NCBI GenBank assembly: GCA_032622095.1
Contig: CP136069.1
Location: 87,320,958-87,384,957 of the forward strand
DNA from: Siphonodentalium dalli
Lineage: Eukaryota; Mollusca; Scaphopoda; Gadilida; Siphonodentaliidae
Direction: 5' to 3'
DNA length: 64,000 nt
Shown here: positions 21,176-32,175 of the stretch, one piece after another
Layout: every line of letters begins with the position of its first letter
Position numbering within the stretch: position 1 is the stretch's first letter
Notes under the pieces: model-generated
Databases searched by the model: none
Seen by the model: the letters and a program-made list of their open reading frames with translations, nothing else
Told to the model about the DNA's origin: nothing
Translations under genes and position numbers: made by a program

Positions 21176-22810
21176 AATTGAGAATTGTTTTTGTTTTTTT
21201 TTTAAATTAAATTTTTTTAGATTTAGCTCCTTGCTAAATTTAGCATATTCAAATATTAAATTTTGTTTGAACTAATAATAACAATAAAAAGAAAAATTTA
21301 AATAATAAAAAAAATTGACGCTTTCATTTATTTTAGTTTTTTACGATTAATTAGGTGTGATATCCTGTTTTGAAAATATGAAGATTTTATTGCAATAGTT
21401 TCATGTAATATAATGATATCAATAAATTACCATGTGATCATCCAACATCCAGAGTATATGAGAGGATTTTTATAGATGTTGTCATTGCAAGTGAAATCTG
21501 TTATGAAATGAGTGATGACATATGATACAGAGCTCTGGTGGGTCAAGCAAGATAAACAACACTGGTGGTTGGCTGTTTGTTTATTCTAACTGTCAAATTG
21601 ATTAATGGCAGCACAAGACTGGTGTTTTTCCTATTCTTGAAATTTCATTACAGGGTGAGATAAGGGCACCCCTCACCTATATAAGTGTCTTCTAAATTCC
21701 ATTAATTTGCTTCAAAAATAATTATCCCTTTCCAAGGTTTCCATAGACACATGCTATAATGTACATGGACTCTTCCTCATATCTCTTAATATATATTGGG
21801 TATCTTGGCACACTATTCACTTCTATCAATTTTGGTATTGACTGATTAATTGATTTTTGAAAAATATATTAACCCTTCAGACACGTGCTTTCAATTTGAA
21901 ATTAAAACAACAGCTGATAGCCAATATGATTTATCTATGCAATGGGAAGATAAATATACATGACTATTGTAAGTGATGACTTGTTTTGAAAATCAATATG
22001 GTAGATGTTAGTATTTCCAGGAACCTTATTTTCCCATTTGTTCACATTTTCATGGTTGATTGAATTTTAGGGGCCACAGAGCACTTAGAAGATTAACATT
22101 GAAGGTTGTGGCTTTTAGTGCCCAAGCTACTTGTAAAACATTGTAATGTGTGAAACCATTCAAATGAGGGCTAACTTACTTTCTTTTATATGAACGATTT
22201 AGTGGTCATAGGGGCCAGCATCCCCATCATATTATGTCTGTATAACATTATATAGATAATACTTTTGAATTGTATAAACTACATATATTTTTGAAAACCA
22301 TACACCCCTGTTATGAAACACTTAATCTTATTTAATACACAGGTCAGATCTGATCTTATATCTGTCCATGTTTGATAAACAAAATAACTGGGGAGAATGG
22401 GGGAAGGGGGGGGAGTAATTAAAGTACCATTTAAATACGAGATGGAATCCCCTACATATATGTCGTTCTAAGCAGTCAACAATTATAATTTCTCTTTAGA
22501 AGTGAATAATAAATTTTGAATATCTGGCATGTCAAAAGTGGCAAAGTTAGGGATTTATCACTTTTGCTTCCAATGAGTTAACTTAAACTCCTAAACATGT
22601 CCTCCGAAATCACTAAACCATTGGATCTCACAGTGAGAGGTCCTTGTGTGAATAGGGACAGAGTTATGAGATTTAAAACTACTCCTCCCCAACCCAAATA
22701 CTTTAACCTTTTCTTAAGACAAATTATTTGAGCTTTTGATTTCAAGTTGGGTACTGATATATGGATTAATTCCTGTGATCATATCTTTGACAAATTATCA
22801 GTTATGGCTA
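21176..22810. other. Intron DNA without recognisable features
   Basis: AT-rich, with a short G tract near 22405. No exon, RNA gene or complete repeat was recognised. Confidence 0.5.
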
Positions 22811-23450
22811 GTCGCTATCGCCAAGGTATGGGTTAAACATCTGCCGATCGTGATCGGCCTCTCGTTCTACCTCGAATTCACGCATGCTGTCATAACTCGA
22901 ACAATTTTTATCTGATCAGAACCAAATTTGGTATGCGCGTTTCAGAGCCCAAAATACAGATCGAGTTCGAATTTGGGTTTGATCCGATTTATTTTAAAGG
23001 AGTTATGACCCTTTTTTCGAAAATAAATTTAAAAAAACAAAAATCCGATGCTAAAACCGAAGTATATTTTGTCCGATTGTGTTCATATTTGATATGTAGG
23101 TTTATGATGACATGCCCCTCATCTGTATAGTTTTTGGTATTGATTGGTTGATCGGTTTAGAAAATAATTAACCCTTTACACACATGCTATCCAATGCAAT
23201 AAGTTGAACATATTGCTTCTGATCTGCCTCATATTTCTTACCTAGGTTTTTCTTAGCACGTTCTTCGTCTGTATGGTTTTTGGTATTGTTTAATTAACCC
23301 TTTTCACTATTATGTTTACTTAGAATTCACCAAAGCTGCTATAACTCAAAACATTTTTCATCTGATCAGCACCAAATTTGGTATATGAATTTATCACCCC
23401 TAAATACAGATCCGATATATTTTAACAGAGTTATGACCCTTTATAATTCA
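22811..23450 (+). repeat. CCGATCGTGATCGG island followed by decayed 'gttatggccc' modules
   Basis: The island (22811-22866) is joined directly to the module with cataactcgaacaattttta. Worn modules follow at about 22880-23010 and 23320-23440. Confidence 0.65.
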
Positions 23451-24520
23451 AGTAATTACTGCTGGGAATTTTAAGAGAACATATCTCGCAGACCATGTGT
23501 GTTGTTGAAATGAGTTAATTATCACTATGGACATGCTATAAAGCCTGATAGTGGTACTGCTGGCTGGCAGGATTTGTTATCATATTAATGTCAAATTGAT
23601 TGATGGCTATCTGGTGGAGTTCTGTTTTCTGTGCAATATTAGTTAACCCCTTTGCTGAAACATGTTCATTACTAAAGTTTATGTAAACACTATAGGACAC
23701 CTATTCTAAAATATTAAATTGGAATAGTCCATTTTTACTTTGTAGGGATGTTTTACAGACATTGTTGTCTACATACACTGTTGTCTTATCTTAGACAAAA
23801 GTTAAACCACACATTCCTCAGTTCCATGATATGATGTCATTGCAAGTGATTAACCCTCTCCACACATCATATGGTTTTGATGCTTTTCATTTGATCATTC
23901 TCCTATATTCTGTCCAGGTTGATGGTGATCCTTTTGATTTGCATGGATTTGGGATTAAAATTTAAACCATTCCATAGACACATATTATGCGATAGACAGA
24001 TATAATATTATCCATTTCACTTTGATCCAGGTTCAGTAAGGGTTTCAATAAATCACCAATTATATATTCATCATTAGAGGAAATGTCTTATTTTGAAATT
24101 CCCTCAATTGCATTTTGGCTCCAGGGTAATATTAATGGTGCTGGTATTCTTAAGACTGACTTATTGTATGGGTTTCTAAATCCAATGACATGCTTTGTAT
24201 GGACTATTTTGTGTTTATCAGTTCATTAGTTTGGGAAAGATTAACCCTATTCTATCCGATTTGATAACTCAAATATTTCCATTGATTATGTTTATACATG
24301 TAGTTCTTGGCATAGTTGACAAGAACACACCCCTAACCTGCATAGTGAGGGTCATTTGGTTTATTTGCTTAAAAATATTAACATCCTCCGCCAATCCTGT
24401 TGACACAATGTGATAACTATATATTTTTCACATTATCACTATATTAAGTGTGAATTGTTGAAACTTTAGCACTCATGAAAAGGTTGATGTAAGGATTTAT
24501 AAAATTTATAAAAATAGCTA
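23451..24520. other. Intron DNA without recognisable features
   Basis: No exon or repeat boundary could be defined. The island copy follows at 24521-24576. Confidence 0.45.
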
Positions 24521-24707
24521 ATCGCTATCGCCAAGGTATGGGTTAAACATCTGCCGATCGTGATCGGTCTCTCGTTCAAATTTGCAAAAGTTTCTAGTAA
24601 CAAATGGCCAAATAAATTCAGAAATGGCCAATATAATTTACTGGCCAGCGCAGGACCTGGTCACAAATCTAGTTTGTGCCGTTTGAGTAAATCCCATGAT
24701 CTTTCAG

Positions 24708-25004
24708 GTTGCTGAAATTGGAGGCATTCCGGATGGGATCTATGACATATGGGAAGTCACAGGGAGAAGACAGGAAGCCAAGTTTACTTGGGACATGATG
24801 CGTAATGACAATCTCGTGTTTGACAAATTTAAACCTCGATCAAGATTTGACAGGATTTATATAAAACACACATCTCCGAATTGGACGCTTAATCCTGTGT
24901 ATTTTGAGTTGGTTGGGATAGAGAGATTACCTTGTCAGAGATTTGCAAGTGACCACTGGGGTTTACTTTCACACTATAATGTCATCTCTCGTGTTAAAGA
25001 CTGA
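24708..25004 (+). CDS. TDP2: Tyrosyl-DNA phosphodiesterase 2, last coding exon
   Basis: The exon follows a clear acceptor (ctttcag) and ends at TGA 25002-25004. It gives 98 residues that finish the endonuclease/exonuclease/phosphatase fold. Family landmarks are in order: GGIPDGIYDIWEVTG, FTWDMM, RFDRIY, LVGIERLPCQRF and ASDHWGLL. The last holds the catalytic His of the SDHWGLL motif of TDP2. Phase 0 entry matches the donor at 6039/6040. The predicted protein ends soon after the motif, as in vertebrate TDP2. A foldback transposon begins 15 bases past the stop, so the 3' UTR is likely to contain it. No AATAAA was found close by; an attaaa occurs near 25402. Confidence 0.92.
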   Translation, partial: VAEIGGIPDGIYDIWEVTGRRQEAKFTWDMMRNDNLVFDKFKPRSRFDRIYIKHTSPNWTLNPVYFELVGIERLPCQRFASDHWGLLSHYNVISRVKD

Positions 25005-25019
25005 CACTGAAGTCATATA

Positions 25020-25207
25020 CAGTAATGCCCTAAATAATCCACTCCTTAACCACAGCAGAATTATGGGTAACTTTTCGGGATTTAGTCAGAATATGGCTTG
25101 TTGCCATTCATCGGAAAGCTCATAGGGAGCCACATTTCCGACTAAATCCTGAAAAGTTACCCATAATTTTGCTGCGGTTAGGGAGTCGATTATTTAGGGC
25201 ATTACTG
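25020..25207 (+). mobile_element. Complete foldback MITE-like element with TA target, in the TDP2 3' UTR region
   Basis: TA flanks both ends. The left end is cagtaatgccctaaataat and the right end is attatttagggcattactg. The arms run to the centre through gttatgggtaactttt-type sequence and its inverse, so nearly the whole element is one hairpin. CAGT ends with TA suggest mobilisation by a Tc1/mariner-like transposase. It starts 15 bases after the TDP2 stop. Confidence 0.82.
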
Positions 25208-25484
25208 TACTCATGTTATCTCAGTCTTACAAAAGGCCTGTTAATCTCATACCTGGTGAAAACTAATCCTTGTTGGACTGTGAGCCATGTCATTATTCAA
25301 AATGAGTATGATCTTAATTAATATATTGTGCGGCTGAGATCTTTTGCTGCAGACTGTAGTGCATAGAAAGCACGAAAATTTATCAAATGCTTCTCAGTTA
25401 GGTATTAAAGGGATTAGCTCAGAGTACCATGTATGTGATTTTGGTAAAATTTTGTCATTGCATCCGTTTCACAGTCAGCAGTCA

Positions 25485-25880
25485 TTGTTATGATAAAAAA
25501 CACCACCATGTTGGTTGTCATCTTGATCATTATCACCATCTTGTATGTCATCCTTGTGTTAGCTATATTTTGCATCACTTCACTTTGTGCTCTAAGTTTA
25601 ATAATATATGTTTCGCATGCAACCTTATATCAGAGAGATACGCTAATTTGTTTATTATCACCATGTTCATTGCATCTTCATCATCATAATCATTTTCATA
25701 TTATCACCATCATCACTGTCATCTTCGTAATCACCAATATTGTGATCTTCATCATCGTCTTTATCATCATCTGTCATAATCACCGTCATCAAATCCTTAT
25801 CATCATCGTTAAAATCACTATCGTCATCGTTAACATCACCATCATCATAAAATCCTCTATCATCCTTGTCCTCTGATCTC
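25485..25880. repeat. ATC/CAT-rich simple sequence
   Basis: Irregular atcatc/tcatca tracts dominate this stretch and keep frames open on both strands. The resulting His/Ile- or Asp-rich frames are not genes. Confidence 0.85.
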
Positions 25881-27380
25881 AATCATCACAATCTTGTTGC
25901 ATGGATGCCATCATAGCTCTATTTGAGATCACTGGGACACTGGTATAAGTTTCAAAAGACATATTTTGATGCTTATACAAGTGAAAATTACTGAATTAAA
26001 AAACTATCTGCATTTAGTTCATGTTTTAATTTTTATGCTAAGTAGTGCTGTTATTTAGTCCAGGTTTTTTTTTTAGGCAACAGGTGCCGAAAGCGTGAAG
26101 CAATCGAGGCTTGGTGTTGTCTAATACTATTTTCGCTATCATTTACCCAAAATTCTTTTTACAAAATAGCGATTTAATGTTTCCCTCATTCTTAAAAAAT
26201 TGGTGATTCAAGGGGCCTGTAACATGACGTCATTTTATTCTATTTATAAAATGATGTTATAAAACAAAACATCAAATTGGGCGGTTGCTATATAGTCAAT
26301 ATGTTTTGGTATAGAGATAACTTAATGTTCGTAACACATTTATATAAAGTTAATAGGTAAACATGCATTGCTATCCGTTGCATCGTGATATCACATAGTC
26401 CAACGTCACAACCCGGGAAATGTCTTGTATGATTTCGCGCGAAAAACGTCACGATGGCGCACTCAGATTAACTCTAGATTCTGTCAAACTATCAAGCGTC
26501 CAGTATATTATCCAGCATTTGTAAAGATGGTTAATGATTGTAAACAAGTGTATATGTATTATCAAGTGACTGCATGGTCATAAATTTAAGATTCTGCGAC
26601 GTTGGTTGATCTATCGCTAATATTGGTCGAATAAACCAAAAGCTATTTACAGAACGTTCGTGATCAAGATTCAATACTGATCTTTGTTCCCACTAGTACA
26701 CGTACACCACTTAAATCAAAGGGAACATCTAGATTATAGTTTAAACGCGGCAACAGTTTTAAGTATACCCTGCATATGAACAGCTGTGGTCCATATAAAT
26801 ATATACAACATAGTCGTAAGAGCGACGTATTTTGTCCCAACGGGTTAATAACCAGATGCGTTCAATTTAAACCAAATTTTTGTAGAAATGCAAACATGTT
26901 TGGTAGTGAGATCTTTCACCGACTTAGATCATTACGCCATACCAAATGGAATTTCACAAAAGTAAACTATACAATGACATGGGGAAGTACTGAAAAATTA
27001 CAACATAATTATGAAGTGCAAGCATTTTAGCAGTAATGTTATCTATATTGTGAATTAATTGGAATAATTCTCAAGCAAGAATTGGAGGAACTATATTTTT
27101 GGTAAGAGCGAAGCAGTTTGTGTTAACTTTCTTTCCAATTAATTGACCGGTGAAGATACCATTTTTGTTTGATTTGGAATTAACACAGGATTAATGTCTA
27201 TAGGTGGTTATTATGCCTAAAAAAAAATTGTCTTTCACATGTTTGTTTTTGTTATTACTACCATCTATTGTATCAGCTTCCTGTAAATAATTGTTTTTCT
27301 AAACAGGTAGCTTAAAACATAATCCAGTGTATGTCTTTCATTCTAACCCTGTGGGATAAATGTATACATATAGTACACTG
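25881..27380. other. Intergenic DNA without recognisable features
   Basis: The open frame at 26776-27030 has no family motif. Nothing else could be supported. Confidence 0.45.
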
Positions 27381-27476
27381 AGAGCTTTCCCAAAAAGCCA
27401 TATTTCCGACTAAATCCTGAAAAGTTACCCATAATTCTGCTGTGGTTAAGGGGTTGATTACTTAGGGCATTACTGT
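27381..27476 (-). mobile_element. Right half of a foldback MITE-like element
   Basis: Runs from agagctttcc to gggcattactg followed by TA. It matches the right arm of 25020-25207. Other half copies: 37252-37356 and 62165-62266. Confidence 0.7.
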
Positions 27477-28361
27477 ACATCACTGAGTCTTCTCATATTT
27501 CAGTCTGTGAATAGGTTTCATTCTATTTCAATTCATAAGGTCGAAGATAGGAGAATCACCTACAAGTACTGGCCAAGGGGAGATTAACGTTATCTCAATA
27601 TCTATGTGACGAAATTTATAAATACATTTAACTACAGTTAAATCTAGATCATACGATTTGCTTGAATTACCACTTTCGTGAAACGTGCAATTCAATTCAA
27701 GAGCAGATCTACCGAAAGCTGATAGATAATGTAGACCATACAATGCTTTTTATAAAACTGCCAAACTTCTGTGTGCAGCTTTAAGCTGCATTTCTTGTTT
27801 GTGCTTGTGGATAAGATGATGTTTCAGGATGTCAAACAATCCAGTGTATAGACCTTATACAATCCAGTTTATAGACTGCAACCCTTTATTACTATATATT
27901 CATAGACGAGTAGTTCCTTTAGAAAATGTTCAGATAATAGGGAGCTTCAGATTGTAAAACGGAGAAACTTCTAACTGGTTGCTGTAGAAATTGTCTTTGC
28001 ACAAAAGCACTGCATAATATAACTATGTGAAAGATCGACGCATACCCATAAGTTGAATGACCAGGCTGCTTCGTAGAAATCATGACCATGCGACAATCAT
28101 TAAACTGTGAAGTGTGTCAGACTGTAGTGTCTAACTGCTTGCTCGATTTGCTAACAATTTCATGTGTATCTTATATCAACCACAAGGCACAAGTTAAAAG
28201 GCAACTTTTCATGCATTTATGGGTTATTTTATGGACAAATGAATCTCACTTTCATGCTAAATTGTGTTTCTTGTAGCCATCAAGCCTGCAAATAGGTCCC
28301 CAGAGTGTGAATCATTAATTGATAGAAGCGTTTCCAGACAGGTGTCTTTGATTTATAATTT
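27477..28361. other. Intergenic DNA without recognisable features
   Basis: No gene or repeat boundary was recognised here. Confidence 0.45.
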
Positions 28362-28984
28362 ACTAGCAGATTAGCCCGCCATTGGCGGGATTGGTTCCAT
28401 GGCTTTGGTCGATCCATTCATTTTAGTTTTTCAACGTAACCCCGTACGTCGCTGCCACCGCTGATGCCCGAAATATCGCCCAAGGTCATTTACGGGTACC
28501 CGTGTCAAGGTCATGTTGGGTGGACAAAAATATTTCCTGTCCCGAGTTGACCATACATAACAAATTTCACATCGATGTCACCGCTGACCACCGAGATATC
28601 GCCCCAAGGTCATTTATGGGTACCTGTTTCAAGGTCAAGGTCACCTCGGGTGGACAAACTGACCCGACGCAAATCTCCCCCGTCCCTTGGAACCCCTAAG
28701 TACGAAATTTCGTCTCGATATCCCCAGTTTCCGAAATGCCATATATATTTTCACTAAAGTAGATAAACGCTCTTTAATGGTGACGCCTCATAGACAAACG
28801 CTCATTAATTATCACGCGATTAACCCATCAATCCCCATTACGGTCGCAGGTGAAGGAGTGGTCGCACGGGCTTGCGAACGGTGCGATTACACTTCCCGTG
28901 GCTTTTTACCCTTAGATAGGAAGTTTGGGTTCAATCGGTGGAGCCGTTTTCGAGTCTATAAAGGACACACATATATAAATACGG
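28362..28984 (+). repeat. CTAG-starting short element with AAGGTCA motifs
   Basis: It starts ctagcagattagcccgcc with a small hairpin (cccgccattggcggg). It contains tcaaggtcaaggtcacc-type motifs and ends in ctcaaaatatatagtagact, directly followed by the next CTAG element. It is related to the pair at 62346-63607. Confidence 0.6.
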
Positions 28985-29007
28985 AGTTCTCAAAATATAT
29001 AGTAGAC

Positions 29008-30062
29008 TAGCCGATGAGCCCGACGTTGTCCGGGCTATTCAAAAACCAAATTTCAAGTCGATAGCTCCACCCGTTTCCGAGATCTGGTCTGTGCATGTGT
29101 GAATCTGGCGTCGCACGGGCTCGGCGACCCGATAAAATTCGTATCCGGGGCAAGATACATTCACATACCAAATTTCAAGTCGATAACTCCACCCGTTTCC
29201 GAGATCTGGTCTGCGCATGCGCGAAGCTGGCGCCGAACGGGCTCGGCGACCCGATAAAATTCGTATCCGGGGCAAGATACATTCACATAGCAAATTTCAA
29301 GTCGATAGCTCCACCTGTTTCCGAGATCTGGTCTGCGCGAAGCTGGCGTCGCACGGGCTCGGCGACCCGATAAAATTCGTATTCGGGGCAAGATACATTC
29401 ACATACCAAATTTCAAGTCGATAGCTCCACCCGTTTCCGAGATCTCGTCTGCGCATGCGCGAAGCTGGCGTCGCACGGGCTCGGCGACCCGATAAAATTC
29501 GTATCCGGGGCAAGATACATTCACATAGCAAATTTCAAGTCGATAGCTCCACCCGTTTCCGAGATCTCGTCTGCACATGCGCGAAGCGGGTGCCGCACGG
29601 GCTCGCCAATACGACAACGTCGACCGCCTGGTCAAACTACACACACGTACCAAGTTTCGTCCCGATCGGTCGAGAATCGTAGATTTGTATAAATGACAGA
29701 CAGACAGCCAAACAAACAGACAGACAGACAGAGGTCTTCAAAATATATATATGAGACTAGCCGATGAGCCCGACGTTGTCCGGGCTATTCAAAAACCAAA
29801 TTTCAAGTCGATAGCTCCACCCGTTTCCAAGATCTGGTCTGCGCAAGATACATTCACATAGCAAATTTCAAGTCGATAGCTCCACCTGTTTCCGAGATCT
29901 CGTCTGCGCATGCGCGAAGCGGGCGCCACACGGGCTCGCCAATACGACGACGACCGCCTGGTCAAACTACACACACGTACCAAGTTTCGTCCCGATCGGT
30001 CGATAATCGTAGATTTGTATAAATGACATACATACAGACAGAGGTCTTCAAAATATATAGGA
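29008..30062 (+). repeat. Array of a 122-bp unit in CTAG-starting elements, forward
   Basis: Each element starts ctagccgatgagcccgacg, with a hairpin around agcccgacgttgtccgggct. It repeats a unit with aaatttcaagtcgatagctc and cgtttccgagatct, and ends in cagacagaca and cttcaaaatatata. Unit starts are at 29048, 29170, 29292, 29408 and 29530, giving periods of 122, 122, 116 and 122. A second element with about two units begins near 29757. The mirror array is at 32868-33893. Confidence 0.85.
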
Positions 30063-30154
30063 GATTGTTTCATATCCTGGAAACTATATAAAACTTGTGA
30101 GGAAGGGATACACGATCTTAAATATCAAGCCTGCATATAGTGTGTCTGTCATTT

Positions 30155-30246
30155 TCAGAATGAGGTCCCCAGAGGGTAAATTTAGTGATGCTATGCCATA
30201 GAGCGGGCTAGCATCACCAAATTCACCCTCTGGGGACCTCATTCTG
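30155..30246. repeat. Foldback element with 'cagaatgaggtccccagag' arms
   Basis: The arm cagaatgaggtccccagagg is mirrored by ctctggggacctcattctg, with tagtgatgctat in between. Copies occur at 38335-38408 and 38619-38709, with half copies near 44112 and 56884. 'Caagcctgcaaatagtgtgt' precedes several of them. Confidence 0.75.
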
Positions 30247-30292
30247 CTTAAGCCTCATCTTCTGGGAAGTATCTATAGTCTCAAATTAATGT

Positions 30293-30560
30293 TGTTTTTA
30301 GCTCACCTGAGACAAGATTTCCGGTGGAGCTATCAGTCATCACTCGTCATCCGTCTAGCCGCCCGTCTGTCCATCTAGCCGCTAGTCTGTCAAGAAATGT
30401 CTTTTCCAGAACTATAAGACCGAATGGGTTCATATTTGGTGTGAATGTTCCCTTGGTGACTCACATTCAGATTTGTTCAAATGAGGTCACCAGGTCAATT
30501 AGTTGCGAAACCAGGGCCTTAACATTCAAAAGAATATTTGTCCATTTTAACATTTCGATT
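30293..30560 (+). repeat. 'tagctcacctga' interspersed repeat
   Basis: It starts gtttttagctcacctgagac. It contains gtccatctagccgctagtct and the block catatttggtgtgaatgttcc. I associate such repeats with mollusc genomes, from memory and not checked. Confidence 0.5.
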
Positions 30561-32110
30561 TTTTTGTTGTGACACACCCCAGCCACCACCACCCGTCCCT
30601 GCCACACCACACTGTACCTTACCAGATCCTTGCATAGTTCACCCCATTAAAAGCCTTCTATTGACAACAGCTGTATGGTGGCTATTTGACATGCCAATGT
30701 GTAGACAACAAACTGGCCTTGCTCTGCACAGCTGTTTGTCCAGTCATTTTAAAGTAATTAGTTATCTCAATATCCACATTTCTCTCAGCTGATAGCAGTG
30801 GGTTGCAGGAATGAAATTTAATCCAATGTGTTGACTGCAAATCTCAAATACAAATTTTTTTTTTGTACCTGTTTGACAGTTTACAAGTTTATTATTAGTA
30901 TTAACCATTTCATAACCGGAGCTGTGCTGGTGCAGCATTAAAGACCATGTTCCAGTACATTCTCTTCAATGTCAAGGAAATATTGTTAGGCCAATGTAGT
31001 CAGGCATCCAAATCAATCACACATGTCCTATTCTCTCAGGGATGTCCCCAGAGGGGTTGGGGGGGGGGGTGGTGGAATCAGCAGATTTGTTCAATGGGGC
31101 AGACATTGCAGATTTAATACTCTGCACTCAAATTAATTGAATTAAGAATGTGCATGTATGTCAGTGCGGCGAACACTTTAAAGACATAGTATGGACTTGT
31201 TCTGGTGTGTGAAACTGATACATTAGTACTCAGGCACTATGCCAACTGGGAGAATGTAGCATTCTACTAACAACACCCAAAATCTCAAAGAAATTGACCA
31301 TTCAACTCCATAGAAAACACCATCTGAACTACGCTCAATTGTAAACATTTACATATCAATTCGGGACGCAACAATCGGTGATAAACTAACGCAATGATAT
31401 CGCCATCGACATTCATTGCATTCAATAAATATATAAGACTGACAAGTGTGTGTTGTAAATTTGAGTTAGTATTCATAAAAAAAAAACTACTTTGAGCAAG
31501 ATTATTCCCCATTTCTATTTGATCACCCAACCGGAGTGTTTCACATCACTTTAATTTCTAAGCTGAATGTATTTGCTTTAACTACTTATTTTGAAGTAAA
31601 TTTGACAAGTATTGACATGCCAGAGTCCTGTGTGGGTGGTAATTCACAGCTCATCTGACATGCTTGATAAACAAATAACAGAAATTGGGGAAAAAAAATC
31701 TTATCTAGCTTATAAAACAAATTTATTTTTCTTTAGACAGGATATTGGATCTAACCACATAATCTATTATATGGATTTGTTTGAATACCTTTATAATACT
31801 TCGTATTTAAAAACACAAGGAAAATATGAGGACTATGTCAATGAGCTACATTCATTATGGGAAATTTTACTGAATAGACAATTTACATGCGGGCAACGTA
31901 TCTCAATACCATTAACCATTATATAAAGCGATAAATCATGGTAAAATCTTCGATGTTGCCATGCTTGCAAGAAATGCAAATATTCCAGGCTAAAGGTCTG
32001 TGCACATACCTTGACATACCTGGTAAGATTGCTGCCAGTTGATTTTGTTATGATGGTCGATGGGTGAAGTGACAAAATAAACTGATTATGTTTGTTAGGA
32101 TTAATTGTTT
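30561..32110. other. Intergenic DNA with two repeat fragments
   Basis: A MITE start lies at 30905 after TTAA (ccatttcataaccggagc). A segment at about 31270-31555 recurs inverted at 50745-50930, sharing gtgtttcacatcacttt and its inverse. The frame at 31612-31926 has no recognised motif. Confidence 0.5.
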
Positions 32111-32175
32111 AAAGGTCCACTTAATTTTTGAGTCGGCGATTATTTTTTAATTAGTGACTTGATATATGGTTTTAA

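Larger units (their letters stand above)
6040..24707 (+). other. TDP2: TDP2 intron, 18.7 kb, filled with repeats
   Basis: It starts with gtatga and ends with gatctttcag. Both flanking exons are phase 0, and the protein joins as DKE|VAEIGG, which matches the family order. Most of the intron is the tandem duplication at 8061-14880 plus the transposons listed separately. No unrelated gene could be supported inside it. Confidence 0.82.

Noticed and set aside
25405-25440. 'gggattagctcaga' resembling a tRNA 5' part or A box
   Set aside because: No B box, anticodon arm or acceptor stem closes downstream.
25490-25882. Ile/His-rich and Asp-rich frames on opposite strands
   Set aside because: Simple ATC-rich sequence keeps both strands open; composition only.
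26776-27030. 84-residue plus-strand frame in the intergenic region
   Set aside because: No family resemblance, no splice or promoter evidence, and its length is within chance for this window size.
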